From JABMRP01 sp964444795 (GTDB lineage: Bacteria > Planctomycetota > Planctomycetia > Pirellulales > Thermoguttaceae), in NCBI GenBank assembly GCA_964444795.1, contig CAYUIQ010000001.1:1-64000 (forward strand): a stretch of DNA of 64,000 bases. Direction: 5' to 3'. The position numbers and the translations under genes are program-made. Each line of letters begins with the position of its first letter. Position 1 is the first letter of the stretch. Below, piece after piece: positions 33,671 to 40,608 of this stretch. A model generated the notes under the pieces. That model ran no database searches. It had not been told where the DNA came from and was given only the letters and a program-made list of their open reading frames with translations.

Positions 33671-34573
33671 TCAAACCCGCCGGGCCGCCCGAAGTTTTGC
33701 ACTGCGGGCGCGGGGGTTTTGGGCCGTTTCGGCGGTCGAGGCGCGGACAGGCTTTTTCGTCAATGCCTCCAAACGGGGGTCGTCGCGAAAAGCCTCCTTG
33801 ACCCGTCGATCTTCCAGGGAATGGAAGCTGATGATAACCAGCCTCCCCCCCGGGCGGAGGCAGTCGGGCATTCGCCGCAACGCGACTTCCAGCGACTTGA
33901 GTTCCTCGTTCACGGCAATGCGCAACGCCTGGAACGTGCGCGTGGCGGGGTCGATTCCCGCTCGACCACCCGGCCCCCGGCCACGAGAAGAACGCGGAAC
34001 ACAGCGGCGGACCAGTTGGGCCAACTGGTCGGCCGTCCTGATCGGCGACTTGCGGCGGCACTCGACCACCGCCCGGGCGATACGCCGGCTACAGCGTTCC
34101 TCCCCATACCGATAGATCAGATCCGCCAGATGCGGGGCGCTAAGCCGGTCGAGCAGCCGCCAGGCCGGTTCTCCCGACGTGACATCGAACCGCAGATCGA
34201 GCGGCCCGGTCGCATCGAAGCTGAAACCCCGATCCGGATCGGCCAACTGATCGCTTGAGAGCCCCAAATCCAGGACGATCCCATCGACGGATTCCACCGC
34301 CAGATCGGCGAGTATCTCCGATAGTTCGGCGAAGTTGGCATGGGCCACGGTCACGGGCAGGCCGGCTAACCGTTGCTCGGCGGCTATCAAAGCATTCTCG
34401 TCGCGATCCAAGGCAATAACGCCGCCCGTTTCCGTCACCCGCTGGGCAAGAGCCCGAGTGTGTCCACCGCCGCCCAATGTACCGTCGACGATAACAGCCC
34501 CCGCCTCGGGAGCCACCCAGTGGATGACTTCCTCGAGCATGACGGGGATGTGGACCGGAGACGGATCGGTCAA
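33671..34573 (-). CDS. rsmH: 16S rRNA m4C1402 methyltransferase
   Basis: SAM-dependent N4-methyltransferase for C1402 of 16S rRNA, about 300 aa. The start is uncertain: TTG at 34573 gives MTDPSPVHIPVMLEEVIHWV, matching the family N-terminus, whereas the frame stays open upstream without a good signal. The SAM site is IVDGTLGGGGHTRAL, followed by VDGIVLDLGLSSDQLADPD (the RsmH DLGVSSxQLD motif), RGFSFDATGPLDLRFD, and the C-terminal VIISFHSLEDRRVKEAFR. It follows mraZ as in most dcw clusters, but with a 316-base gap that contains a palindromic repeat and no other gene. Confidence 0.93.
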   Translation of the reverse strand: MTDPSPVHIPVMLEEVIHWVAPEAGAVIVDGTLGGGGHTRALAQRVTETGGVIALDRDENALIAAEQRLAGLPVTVAHANFAELSEILADLAVESVDGIVLDLGLSSDQLADPDRGFSFDATGPLDLRFDVTSGEPAWRLLDRLSAPHLADLIYRYGEERCSRRIARAVVECRRKSPIRTADQLAQLVRRCVPRSSRGRGPGGRAGIDPATRTFQALRIAVNEELKSLEVALRRMPDCLRPGGRLVIISFHSLEDRRVKEAFRDDPRLEALTKKPVRASTAETAQNPRARSAKLRAARRV

Positions 34574-34762
34574 GGTGGACCTGGATGGGGTGGGGAGTGT
34601 GCGTGGGTGAACATCCGCGTCAAGGAGGGATAGAAAAAAGCATCCACCTCGAACACGTCCGTGTGTTCCAAGCGAGGCGGAGTGCCGGCGGTCAACTTGT
34701 CGGCAAGGACGGTACAAGTGCTTCCGCGCTTCGCAATTCGACCGAGTCCTTCGATCCGAATC

Positions 34763-34847
34763 CGTGAAGACTCGCTTTGCCCCGATCTCGTGGGGAAAGG
34801 ACAGAGACGCCAGCAAGGTGGCCGTAGCTGGCGTCCCTGTCTTCACG
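34763..34847. repeat. Palindromic repeat family E between mraZ and rsmH
   Basis: Inner arms GACAGAGACGCCAGC (34800-34814) and GCTGGCGTCCCTGTC (34827-34841) pair with one mismatch. Outer arms CGTGAAGA and TCTTCACG extend it. It occupies part of the 34574-34889 gap; no gene was seen in the rest. Confidence 0.8.
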
Positions 34848-34889
34848 CATGGCGAAATGTTGTCATTTGTCAGCCGCCGGTCGCGAGAG

Positions 34890-35336
34890 CTAATGCGATC
34901 CGTTCAGGGCGGCTTCGGCGATTTCGTCGTAACGGGCCCCTTTCTTCGATAAGTACTCCTCCCACTGGGGGGCGTTCCAGATTTCCAGGTGGTCGCGGGC
35001 GCCGACCAGCACGATTTCCTTGGTCAGACGTGCCCATTGAGCCAAGTCGGCTGGAATCCGCAGCCGGCCCTGGCGATCCAACTCGACCGGCTGGGCTCGT
35101 GCATAGAGTAGTCGGGTAAAAGCCCGAACGTCCTGCCCCGCTGGCGAAGCCTGGGCCAGGCGTTCAGCCAGACGCTCGAAACTCTCCTCCGTGTAAAGGC
35201 CCAAGGACCCATCCGTGCCCGGCGCGATGTACAGAACCCCGTCTTCTTGGGTGGCCAGCGCCGCTCGGAGACGTTTGGGGATGGCGATCCGCAGCTTCTC
35301 ATCCAGCGACCGAGAAAAGGTTCCGGTGATCAGCAT
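34890..35336 (-). CDS. mraZ: Transcriptional regulator MraZ
   Basis: A 148-aa AbrB-like DNA-binding protein that forms a ring-shaped oligomer and controls the division and cell-wall cluster. It has two SpoVT/AbrB repeats, each with the DxxxR motif: DEKLRIAIPKRLR (residues 12-24) and DRQGRLRIPADLA. Length is typical. A clear row of TGGGN operator boxes lies directly upstream, overlapping the promoter, so autoregulation is expected. It is the first gene of a minus-strand group mraZ-rsmH-LysM-YpsA. Confidence 0.95.
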   Translation of the reverse strand: MLITGTFSRSLDEKLRIAIPKRLRAALATQEDGVLYIAPGTDGSLGLYTEESFERLAERLAQASPAGQDVRAFTRLLYARAQPVELDRQGRLRIPADLAQWARLTKEIVLVGARDHLEIWNAPQWEEYLSKKGARYDEIAEAALNGSH

Positions 35337-35350
35337 GCTGTGCCATTTTC

Positions 35351-35385
35351 TCCCATTTCATCCCACTTGACCCCAAGCATACCCA
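35351..35385 (-). promoter_or_regulatory. MraZ operator: four TGGGN boxes at exact 10-bp spacing
   Basis: On the minus strand, reading towards mraZ, the boxes are TGGGT (35381-35385), TGGGG (35371-35375), TGGGA (35361-35365) and TGGGA (35351-35355). Each is separated by 5 bases, with a degenerate TGGCA at 35341-35345. MraZ is known to bind direct TGGGN repeats at this spacing upstream of its own gene. Confidence 0.88.
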
Positions 35386-35403
35386 TATCGAACCTCTCGT
35401 CAA
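35376..35403 (-). promoter_or_regulatory. mraZ promoter overlapping the operator
   Basis: TTGACG (35398-35403), a 16-base spacer and TATGCT (35376-35381) form a good sigma70-type promoter. The -10 overlaps the first base of the upstream MraZ box and runs into the spacer before the second, consistent with repression by occlusion. Confidence 0.65.
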
Positions 35404-35529
35404 GCGCGCTTCCCACAGCTTCTCGACAAGAATTCCCGGCTTCGTCGATTCCGCAATGCCTAGCTTCCGACCACCGGCCGACTTTCGACGATCGGGGTCG
35501 GCGCAAGTTGTCCAAAGAATTTTTTTCGG

Positions 35530-36669
35530 CTACGGCCGAGGTTCCCCCAGCAGTGATCCCCAAAGCCGCTGGTATCGGGTGACCATGGCATCGATCGAGA
35601 AGCTCTGTTCGACCCGTCGGGCGTTTTCCGCCCCGATATCCTCGGCCCAGGGTCGGTCCGTGCAGAGCCGGAGGAGCTTTCGGGTGAGCATCCGCCGATC
35701 GCCGGGCGTGACGATCTGCCCTTCGGCCCTCGGGCCGAGCAACTGGCGGACGCCATGCACGTCGGTGGCCAGCACCGGCAGAGCACTGGCCATTGCTTCC
35801 AGCACGACGTTGGGCATTCCCTCCCACCGCGACGGCAGGACCAGCAGATCGCTGGCGGCAAGAATCTCGGGAATGTCGCGGCGAAAACCGGCAAAATGCA
35901 CTCGGGAGGTGATCCCCCGGCTGTCGCACCATCGGGCCAGTTGCGTCTTCTGCCGCCCCTCGCCCACCAGCAGGAGGTCGTGGTCGGGGAGACGGGGCAG
36001 CCATGCGGGGGCCGTTTTCAACAGCCAACCGACGCCCTTCTGGGGTTCGAGACGACCCACCAGTGTGATCAAACGTCGATCGGCCGCAATGCCCAGCGAG
36101 GCCCGGTCAACCGGTGTCGCTCCCTGGTATCGCCGCACATCGATCCCGTTGGGGATGACTACCAGCTTGTCCGCCGGAAGTCCCGTGCGCCGATGGGAAA
36201 ACTCGCGAACCCGATCGCTCACGCACACATGGCAGTCGACCCGGTCCTGCGTCAGCCGATCGAGAAGCCGGTGCGAGAAACGGGGCTCGGCCACCCGAAT
36301 TCCGGCGACCACGCATGGTACTCCCGCCCGCCGCGCGGCCAGACGCCCGACAAGATTGGCATGAAAAAGGAAGGTTTGGAGAATTTGAGGACTTTGGCCG
36401 GCGAGAAGCTTATCGAGCGCCCTGACCACGCGCCGAAACTCCCACCATCGCTTCGCGCCGAGCAGATGAGTCTCCACGCCCGCTTCTTCGAGGACCGGCA
36501 GAAGGGAGTTTTCCGAACGGGCCGGTTGGGGACTCAGGCAGTAGACCACGGGAAAAAAACGGTCTCGATCCAGCCGTGTGGCCAGTTCCACAAACATCCG
36601 TTCCGCACCGCCGATCTCCAGATCGGTGATTCCAAGGGCAATCGGGATGGGCCGGCGTTGGGGGGACAT
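35530..36669 (-). CDS. Glycosyltransferase family 4-type protein
   Basis: A 379-aa GT-B glycosyltransferase (retaining, GT4-like). The N-terminal acceptor domain opens LGITDLEIGGAERMFVELA. The donor domain carries ITLVGRLEPQKGVGWLL (Arg and Lys phosphate ligands) and the E-x7-E motif SRWEGMPNVVLEAMASALP. No membrane segment is visible, so it probably works at the inner face of the membrane on a lipid-linked or surface glycan. It lies upstream of mraZ on the same strand with a 193-base gap holding the mraZ promoter, so it is probably a separate unit. Confidence 0.87.
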   Translation of the reverse strand: MSPQRRPIPIALGITDLEIGGAERMFVELATRLDRDRFFPVVYCLSPQPARSENSLLPVLEEAGVETHLLGAKRWWEFRRVVRALDKLLAGQSPQILQTFLFHANLVGRLAARRAGVPCVVAGIRVAEPRFSHRLLDRLTQDRVDCHVCVSDRVREFSHRRTGLPADKLVVIPNGIDVRRYQGATPVDRASLGIAADRRLITLVGRLEPQKGVGWLLKTAPAWLPRLPDHDLLLVGEGRQKTQLARWCDSRGITSRVHFAGFRRDIPEILAASDLLVLPSRWEGMPNVVLEAMASALPVLATDVHGVRQLLGPRAEGQIVTPGDRRMLTRKLLRLCTDRPWAEDIGAENARRVEQSFSIDAMVTRYQRLWGSLLGEPRP

Positions 36670-36710
36670 GGGTAGGGACTGGGGACTAGGGACTGGGAAC
36701 TAGGGGCTAA
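36670..36710. repeat. Short imperfect tandem repeat (GGGACTA/GGGACTG units)
   Basis: Four to five imperfect copies of GGGACTR lie between the divergent glycosyltransferase and queA starts. They have no obvious role and could affect slippage or spacing. Confidence 0.5.
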
Positions 36711-36792
36711 CTTACGCTATTCCGGGCGTGTCGGGGAAGCCTTATACTTGGTGAAAAGTCTATGCGTAAAGGCTACCTTTTCCGCAAATCTG

Positions 36793-37848
36793 ATGGATAT
36801 GATGTCCCAGCTAGACCAATATGACTACGAGTTGCCGCCGCATTTGATCGCGCAGACTCCTCTGCCCCACCGAATCGACGCCCGTTTGCTGGTCGTCGAT
36901 CGAGCCACGGGAGAGATCAGCCACCAGCACGTTCGTGATCTTCCCGAGATTCTACGGAAAAACGACGGCCTGGTCCTCAACGACACGCAAGTGGTGCCGG
37001 CGCGGCTGGTTGGCTTCCGCACGGAGACCGGAGGCCGCTGGGAAGGCCTTTTTCTGGAGGCGACTGCCGGCGGCTTGTGGCGTTTGCTGGGAAAAACTCG
37101 GGGGAAACTGACTCCGGGCGAGACGGTCACGCTGACCAATGCCGAGGGAAAGCCGGATATCCGCTTACACCTGGGAGCCAAGGAGCCGGAGGGGATTTGG
37201 GTGGCGCGGCCGGAATCCGACGAGGAGACATTCACGCTGCTGAACCGGGTGGGTCGGGTGCCGCTTCCTCCCTATATTCGTGACGGCGAGATGGTCTCTT
37301 CCGACCGCCAGCGATATCAAACGGTTTACGCTTCCCGGCCGGGCTCCGTGGCCGCGCCGACCGCCGGCCTCCACTTTACCGAACCATTGCTTCGCAAACT
37401 GCACGGCAAGGGGGTAACGCTGAGCCGCCTGACCCTGCATGTGGGCATGGGCACCTTTCGGCCGATATCAGCCGACTCGTTGGACGAACATCGTATGCAC
37501 TCCGAATGGGTCCAGATTGGCTCCGACGCCGTCGAGCGGATCGAAAACTGCCGCCGACAGGGTGGTCGGATCGTGGCCGTCGGAACCACTTCCGTGCGAA
37601 CGCTCGAAACGGCCGCCGACGACGGGTCCCTGCGACCTTTCACCGGCCAGACCGATCTGTTCATCCGCCCCCCGTTTCAGTTCCACGCCATCGACGCCAT
37701 GCTGACCAATTTCCATCTGCCGCGCAGTACCCTCTTGGTGCTGGTACGCACTTTTGGCGGCGACGAACTGATCACCCGGGCGTACTCCGAGGCGATTCGT
37801 CAGCAGTATCGCTTCTACAGCTACGGCGACGCCATGTTGATCTTGTAA
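36793..37848 (+). CDS. queA: S-adenosylmethionine:tRNA ribosyltransferase-isomerase
   Basis: Enzyme of queuosine synthesis, transferring the ribosyl group of SAM to 7-aminomethyl-7-deazaguanine in tRNA. About 351 aa from ATG 36793; ATGs at 36799 and 36802 are equally possible, and none has a clear Shine-Dalgarno sequence. Family motifs in order are YDYELPPHLIAQTPLPHRID, LVLNDTQVVPARL, RVGRVPLPPYI, then SVAAPTAGLHFTEPLL, LTLHVGMGTFRPI and FHLPRSTLLVLVRTFGG. No other queuosine gene lies nearby. A TATACT at 36742-36747 could be a -10 element but lacks a convincing -35. Confidence 0.94.
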   Translation: MDMMSQLDQYDYELPPHLIAQTPLPHRIDARLLVVDRATGEISHQHVRDLPEILRKNDGLVLNDTQVVPARLVGFRTETGGRWEGLFLEATAGGLWRLLGKTRGKLTPGETVTLTNAEGKPDIRLHLGAKEPEGIWVARPESDEETFTLLNRVGRVPLPPYIRDGEMVSSDRQRYQTVYASRPGSVAAPTAGLHFTEPLLRKLHGKGVTLSRLTLHVGMGTFRPISADSLDEHRMHSEWVQIGSDAVERIENCRRQGGRIVAVGTTSVRTLETAADDGSLRPFTGQTDLFIRPPFQFHAIDAMLTNFHLPRSTLLVLVRTFGGDELITRAYSEAIRQQYRFYSYGDAMLIL

Positions 37849-37908
37849 GGCCGATCCGACTTGGGCGTCTCGTCAACGGACAAGGTGGTTCGTATAATGA
37901 GTGGAAGC

Positions 37909-37986
37909 TTGTACGATGGGCTTCCCAGCCCGTCGATTCAACCGAGGTTTGCTGGAACTCGACGGACTGGGAAGCCCATCGTACAA
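37909..37986. repeat. Palindromic repeat family B, complete copy
   Basis: The left arm TTGTACGATGGGCTTCCCAG (from 37909) continues CCCGTCGA. The right arm TCGACGGACTGGGAAGCCCA (from 37959) continues TCGTACAA. They pair over about 26 bases with a small bulge around a 22-base loop. The element lies between queA and the Nudix-like gene. Confidence 0.85.
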
Positions 37987-38051
37987 ATTTCAAGACCCGT
38001 TCTCAACGTCCTCCAACGGCGTTGCCCCATACAACCCAAGAGGAACCGCGA

Positions 38052-38678
38052 GTGGAAGACGTGACGACGGAACGAGTGCTGGTGGTACGGACCGATCTGT
38101 TTCACCGGCTGGGACACTTTCAAGGGTTCTCGCCCGACGTGGATCGCTATCTCGATGAACTGCTCAGCCCCGAGCACACGAGTTACCGGCCGCGTGCCGA
38201 GGTGGAGCAAGACCCGGGCTTCAAGCAGTTGATTCCCTACGTCATTTTCCGCCATACGGATTCCGACGGACGACAATCCGTTTTCAGGTACACCCGCGGA
38301 ACCGGACAGGGGGAAGGCCGGTTGCACAGCAAGCAAAGCGTCGGCATCGGCGGCCACATCTCGACCCTCGACGCCGGGGCTGACGGCACGGGCAATCCGT
38401 ATACCGAGGGCATGCGCCGCGAGGTGGACGAGGAGGTGATCGTCGACACACCCTATACCTCCCGGTGCGTGGGAATGATCAACGACGACGAGACCGAAGT
38501 CGGCCGCGTTCATCTGGGCGTGGTCCACCTGGCCGACGTCGAACGTCCCGACGTGCGTCCGCGGGAGTCCGAGATTCTCGAAAGCCGTTTCGTGCCGATC
38601 GAAGACGTTTTGGTCGACCTGGACGGATTCGAGACGTGGTCGAAAATCTGCCTCGAAGCGTTGTTCGGGGGAGAGTAG
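38052..38678 (+). CDS. Nudix-like hydrolase-fold protein
   Basis: A 208-aa soluble protein. GTG at 38052 is chosen because AAGAGGAA lies 6 bases before it; an in-frame GTG at 38061 is possible. The middle contains a Nudix-box-like stretch: VGIGGHISTLD, an insertion (AGADGTGNPYTE), and GMRREVDEEV with the REVDEE core (R123, E124, E127, E128). The N-terminal domain (VLVVRTDLFHRLGHFQGFSP) is shared by a planctomycete and proteobacterial family often annotated as a phosphoesterase. Substrate is unknown. It lies between queA and a cysteine desulfurase but is flanked on both sides by palindromic repeats. Confidence 0.75.
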   Translation: MEDVTTERVLVVRTDLFHRLGHFQGFSPDVDRYLDELLSPEHTSYRPRAEVEQDPGFKQLIPYVIFRHTDSDGRQSVFRYTRGTGQGEGRLHSKQSVGIGGHISTLDAGADGTGNPYTEGMRREVDEEVIVDTPYTSRCVGMINDDETEVGRVHLGVVHLADVERPDVRPRESEILESRFVPIEDVLVDLDGFETWSKICLEALFGGE

Positions 38679-38684
38679 CGGCCC

Positions 38685-38808
38685 GTACGATGGGCTTCCC
38701 AGCCCGTCGAGAAGCGGTGGTGACTGGGGTCGAGCGTAGCGAGCCCCCAGAAGGCAACGAGCTGGGGGCTCGCTGCGCTCGACCCCAGGCACCCCGCATC
38801 ATCGTACA
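38685..38808. repeat. Nested repeat: family A element inside family B element
   Basis: The left arm of family B (38685-38710, GTACGATGGGCTTCCCAGCC then CGTCGA) is followed by a full family A palindrome (38724-38750 and 38762-38795). A short CATCGTAC-type remnant (about 38800-38808) of the family B right arm follows. The family A arms carry GGGGTCGAG/CTCGACCCC. Confidence 0.85.
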
Positions 38809-38825
38809 ACTCAACAGGCTACCTG

Positions 38826-40019
38826 ATGGCCAGCGAACCCGTCTACATGGACAACCATGCGACTACGCGGGTCGATCCCCGGGTGGTTGAGGCCATGCTG
38901 CCGGTGTTTGATTCGGTCTACGGCAATTCCGGCAGCACGACCCATCCCTTCGGTTGGGCGGCTAAGGACCTGGTGGAAGGGGCACGCCAGTCGATCGCCC
39001 GGGGTCTCGGCGCGGGACCCAAGGAAATTATCTTTACCAGCGGCGCGACCGAGAGTTGCAATCTGGCCCTCCGTGGTGCGGCCCTGCGGAATCGGAAACG
39101 GGGCAACCATCTCCTGGCCGTCGCCACCGAACATCCGGCCGTGTTGGACCCCTTACGCCGGCTGGAGCGTGAAGGATTCGAGTTGACCTTGCTGCCGGTC
39201 ATTCAAGCACCCAACCCGCGGGCCGGGCTGATCGATCTCGACCGGTTTGAAGACGCGATTCGCGACGACACGGTGTTGGCCTCGGTCATGCTGGCCAATA
39301 GCGAGATCGGGGCCATTGCGCCGCTGGAGGAAATTGGGCGAATCTGCCGAAGCCGGGGCGTGCTGCTGCATACCGACGCGTCCCAGGCCGTGGGCAAGAT
39401 GGCCGTCGACGTCGAGCAACTCGGTGTCGACTTGATGAGTTTCTCCGCGCACAAACTGTACGGGCCCAAGGGCATTGGGGCGCTGTACATTCGCCGCCGC
39501 ACGCCCCGCATCCGGCTCGATTCGATGATCGATGGCGGGGGGCAGGAGCGGGGGCTCCGCAGCGGAACACTCAATTCCCCCGGCATCGTTGGTATGGCCC
39601 GGGCGATGGAACTTTGCGGCGAGGAGTTGCCGGCCGAGGCCGAGCGGATTGGCGCATTGCGAGATCGGCTCTTCGGTGGGATCGTCGCCGAGGTGTCCGA
39701 CGCCGTCCTCAATGGGCCGTCTTTGTCGCCGATCGAGGGCCGCCTGCGGGGAAACCTCAACGTCAGCTTCCCTCGGGTCGAAGGCGAGTCGCTGATCCTG
39801 AGCATGAAGAATCTGGCCGTCAGTTCCGGCAGTGCCTGTGCCTCGGCCAATCCCCAGCCGAGCCATGTGTTGGTCGCCTTGGGAGTTACCGAGGAGGTGG
39901 CTCGCGGCAGCGTCCGGTTCGGATTGGGGCGTTTTAATACCTCGGAAGAGGTTGACTTTGCCGTGTCGACCGTGGGCGAGGCCGTGCGGCGGCTGCGTAA
40001 AATGAGCAGTCTGAGTTGA
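38826..40019 (+). CDS. Cysteine desulfurase (NifS/IscS family)
   Basis: PLP-dependent enzyme releasing sulfur from cysteine for Fe-S cluster and thio-cofactor synthesis; 397 aa. Visible residues: PLP-stacking H103 in TEHPAVL, the PLP-binding region HTDASQAVGK, Schiff-base K210 in SFSAHKLYGPKG, and the active-site C338 on the flexible loop SSGSACASANPQPSH. NHATTRVDPRV near the N-terminus is typical of the NifS/IscS class. An A-type Fe-S carrier gene lies 115 bases downstream, consistent with a small Fe-S biogenesis unit; no IscU-type scaffold is present here. Confidence 0.93.
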   Translation: MASEPVYMDNHATTRVDPRVVEAMLPVFDSVYGNSGSTTHPFGWAAKDLVEGARQSIARGLGAGPKEIIFTSGATESCNLALRGAALRNRKRGNHLLAVATEHPAVLDPLRRLEREGFELTLLPVIQAPNPRAGLIDLDRFEDAIRDDTVLASVMLANSEIGAIAPLEEIGRICRSRGVLLHTDASQAVGKMAVDVEQLGVDLMSFSAHKLYGPKGIGALYIRRRTPRIRLDSMIDGGGQERGLRSGTLNSPGIVGMARAMELCGEELPAEAERIGALRDRLFGGIVAEVSDAVLNGPSLSPIEGRLRGNLNVSFPRVEGESLILSMKNLAVSSGSACASANPQPSHVLVALGVTEEVARGSVRFGLGRFNTSEEVDFAVSTVGEAVRRLRKMSSLS

Positions 40020-40134
40020 CCGGCCCGCTTTGACTTTCGCCCCCAGGACGTGTACGATTGGGCGTAACGCTCGTGCCGGAACGCGGGCACGTCGTACCCA
40101 CCCCACAACCTCGACCGAGGAGAACAGACGACCG

Positions 40135-40467
40135 ATGGCGGTAATATTGACAGAGTCGGCCGCGACCGAAGTGAAGCGGATCATGGACGAGCAGAAGCTG
40201 GAAGACGGGTCCGTTTTGCGGATGGGTGTGGCTGGCGGTGGATGCAGCGGTATCCAATACACGCTCGGGTTCGACCAGACCTTCGATACCCAGGTCGATG
40301 CCGATTATGAGTACCACGGCGTGAAGGTCGTGACCATGAAGAAGTTCGCCCTGCACCTGGACGGCACAACGATCGACTTCCAAGACGGCCCCACCGGCCG
40401 CGGGTTCGCGATCGAGAATCCCAACCAACCGTCCGGCGGCGGATGCCCCGGTTGCGGCGGGCATTAG
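40135..40467 (+). CDS. A-type Fe-S cluster carrier protein (HesB/IscA/ErpA-like)
   Basis: A 110-aa protein that receives and passes on Fe-S clusters. ATG at 40135 matches the family start (ILTESAATEVKRIMDEQ); GAGGAG lies upstream, though at 10-12 bases. The first ligand Cys is C37 in GVAGGGCSGIQY. The C-terminal pair is C104 and C107 in GGGCPGCGGH, a C-x2-C instead of the usual C-x-C (CGCGxSF), with a terminal His. The SGxxY and FxxxxxPxGRGFxIxNP patterns are otherwise normal. It follows the cysteine desulfurase on the same strand and ends at a bidirectional palindromic repeat. Confidence 0.88.
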   Translation: MAVILTESAATEVKRIMDEQKLEDGSVLRMGVAGGGCSGIQYTLGFDQTFDTQVDADYEYHGVKVVTMKKFALHLDGTTIDFQDGPTGRGFAIENPNQPSGGGCPGCGGH

Positions 40468-40473
40468 CTCGTC

Positions 40474-40605
<132 letters not shown>

Positions 40606-40608
40606 AAC

